DNA of 64,000 bases, from positions 13,935,244 through 13,999,243 of the forward strand of contig NC_086356.1 of NCBI RefSeq assembly GCF_036324505.1. The letters are read 5' to 3'. Numbering within the stretch: position 1 is the first letter of the stretch; each line of letters begins with the position of its first letter. Below, piece after piece: positions 63,401 to 64,000 of the stretch. The translations under genes were made by a program, and so were the position numbers. Source of the stretch: Eleginops maclovinus. Lineage: Eukaryota; Chordata; Actinopteri; Perciformes; Eleginopidae. The notes beneath the pieces were generated by a model. It saw nothing but the letters and a program-made list of their open reading frames with translations. It was not told the DNA's origin and did no database searches.

Positions 63401-64000
63401 CATACCCATTTGGCATCGATCCTGTGAGTAAATGCACTCAGACATTAATGTCAGAACATAATTGACTCGTGTTTTGAAATCGTTATTCACTGAGATTCTT
63501 TTTAATATCCTATCAGATATGGAACCTGGCAGTGAACCGGCTGTCCTTCCTCAACTCCTACAAGATGAAAATGTCAGTCGTTATTGGGGTCATCCACATG
63601 AGCTTTGGCGTAGTGCTGAGCGTCTTCAATCACCTGTGAGTGGCTCCCGTCCCTGACAGTAACCATACATCAATTTTATTTATGTATTCTTGAAGCATTG
63701 CCATCCATCAATTCAAAAATTGCACTCTTGCACTATTTTGATTGTTTATGACTAATGTATTTTTATGTGGCATTGTTGGAGGAAACTTGGACTTACAGGG
63801 ATTACACTGTAGCTAGTTTAGATATGAAAATTAAGCCTTGGAGTCTTTGAATACTGAATCTTTTACGATTATTGCTTAAAAAATATGTTTTGATAGGCAT
63901 TTAAAGTGTCTGATCATTAAAACCACTCTTAACATTACCTATAGTTCCATACTCTGTTCTCTTCCTTCAGGCACTTCCGACAGAAGTTTAATGTCTACCT
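57067..64000 (+). CDS. atp6v0a2: V-type proton ATPase 116 kDa subunit a, isoform 2 (partial, 3' end outside window)
   Basis: Membrane subunit a of the V-ATPase V0 sector, which provides the proton half-channels; isoform a2 acts mainly in Golgi and endosomes. Exons: 57067-57177, 57789-57867, 58054-58151, 58786-58923, 59794-59891, 60007-60133, 60912-60994, 61085-61178, 61257-61469, 62099-62249, 62345-62484, 62575-62732, 63333-63423, 63517-63635, 63971-64000+. All phases close, giving 576 codons of about 850. It opens with [20 protein letters not shown] (a2-like). The cytosolic half contains [15 protein letters not shown] and [19 protein letters not shown]. The membrane half begins with [41 protein letters not shown] and a luminal loop with sequon TNKT. 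The loop before TLQTNSLL seems shorter than my memory of human a2. The donor of exon 11 (gag|gttgga) is weak. The catalytic arginine helix is beyond the window. Confidence 0.94.
57333..57433. repeat. (TCTA)n tetranucleotide microsatellite
   Basis: Two TCTG units, then about 23 uninterrupted TCTA units, in atp6v0a2 intron 1. Confidence 0.96.
57500..57720. repeat. AT-rich dispersed-repeat-like stretch
   Basis: The block aggaatttgccttggtgtta, then tggtgcatacaataaac and A-rich tracts with repeated 'aaaaataaataa' and 'atgtatgaataac', resembles a common fish retroelement fragment. It lies in atp6v0a2 intron 1 and is recognised only by that short block. Confidence 0.35.
58924..59034 (+). repeat. 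111-bp exact duplicate, copy 2 (atp6v0a2 intron 4)
   Basis: Starts exactly at the donor of atp6v0a2 exon 4 (GT at 58924). A 63-nt mini-intron with donor, branch-like ttctaac, pyrimidine tract and acceptor ends at 58986. Then come 42 in-phase bases (58987-59028) that would encode [14 protein letters not shown], followed by a donor-like gtacgt. The annotated CDS skips this and joins exon 4 to 59794. Confidence 0.95.
63690..63852 (+). repeat. Dispersed retroelement-tail-like repeat, copy 3
   Basis: Blocks ttgcactcttgcactatttt, ggcattgttggaggaaac, acactgtagctagtt and aagccttggagtctttgaat occur in the same order as in copy 1 at 28945-29115. It lies in atp6v0a2 intron 14. Confidence 0.5.

Overview
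The window looks like a ray-finned (teleost, probably percomorph-type) fish chromosome. Reasons: intron-split vertebrate genes with short GT-AG introns, a prion gene with fish-style P/G/Y/N repeats beside a fish-type PrP-like gene, a fish-type tRNA-derived SINE, LINE fragments, and many long microsatellites. There is no bacterial or viral content. All gene names come from recognising translated exons against remembered vertebrate families; no search was run. Where teleosts may carry duplicate genes, the a/b copy is not resolved.

Layout from left to right. 1-2580: no recognisable gene, presumably the 5' flank of kcnip3. 2581-7205 (+): kcnip3 (KChIP3/DREAM/calsenilin), eight coding exons, starting with the hydrophobic N-terminal exon of the membrane-type isoform. 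9378-9830 (+): a small intronless-CDS prion-like gene. 13904-12525 (-): the large prion protein gene, tail-to-tail with the PrP-like gene, with a non-coding first exon near 14.4 kb. 15695-20850 (+): pptc7 (mitochondrial PP2C phosphatase), six exons and a 3'UTR of about 2.4 kb; its 5' end lies head-to-head with the prion gene across about 1 kb containing cAMP-response-element-like sites. 24642-30927 (+): tbc1d10a (EPI64, a Rab/Arf6-pathway TBC protein), nine exons; intron 1 holds a LINE broken by a SINE. 30928-44300: about 13 kb of UTR and intergenic DNA with microsatellites and no gene I can support. 44404-45474 (+): single-exon apelin receptor gene. 45475-51745: intergenic, with a 196-bp (TG)n tract. 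51746-54703 (+): nfkbil1, four exons. 57067-64000 (+): atp6v0a2, V-ATPase a2 subunit, 15 exons, cut by the right edge after about 576 codons.

These are ordinary neighbouring chromosomal genes, not an operon or one pathway; the only functional grouping is the pair of prion-family genes. I found no undescribed multi-gene system. The most notable structure is an exactly repeated 111-bp block, once just after the nfkbil1 stop and once at the donor of atp6v0a2 exon 4. It carries a complete 63-nt mini-intron and a potential 42-nt in-phase cassette exon. Other points are the KChIP3 membrane-isoform exon, histidine-free prion repeats, the nested LINE/SINE, and a long (TG)n that may lie in the apelin-receptor 3'UTR.
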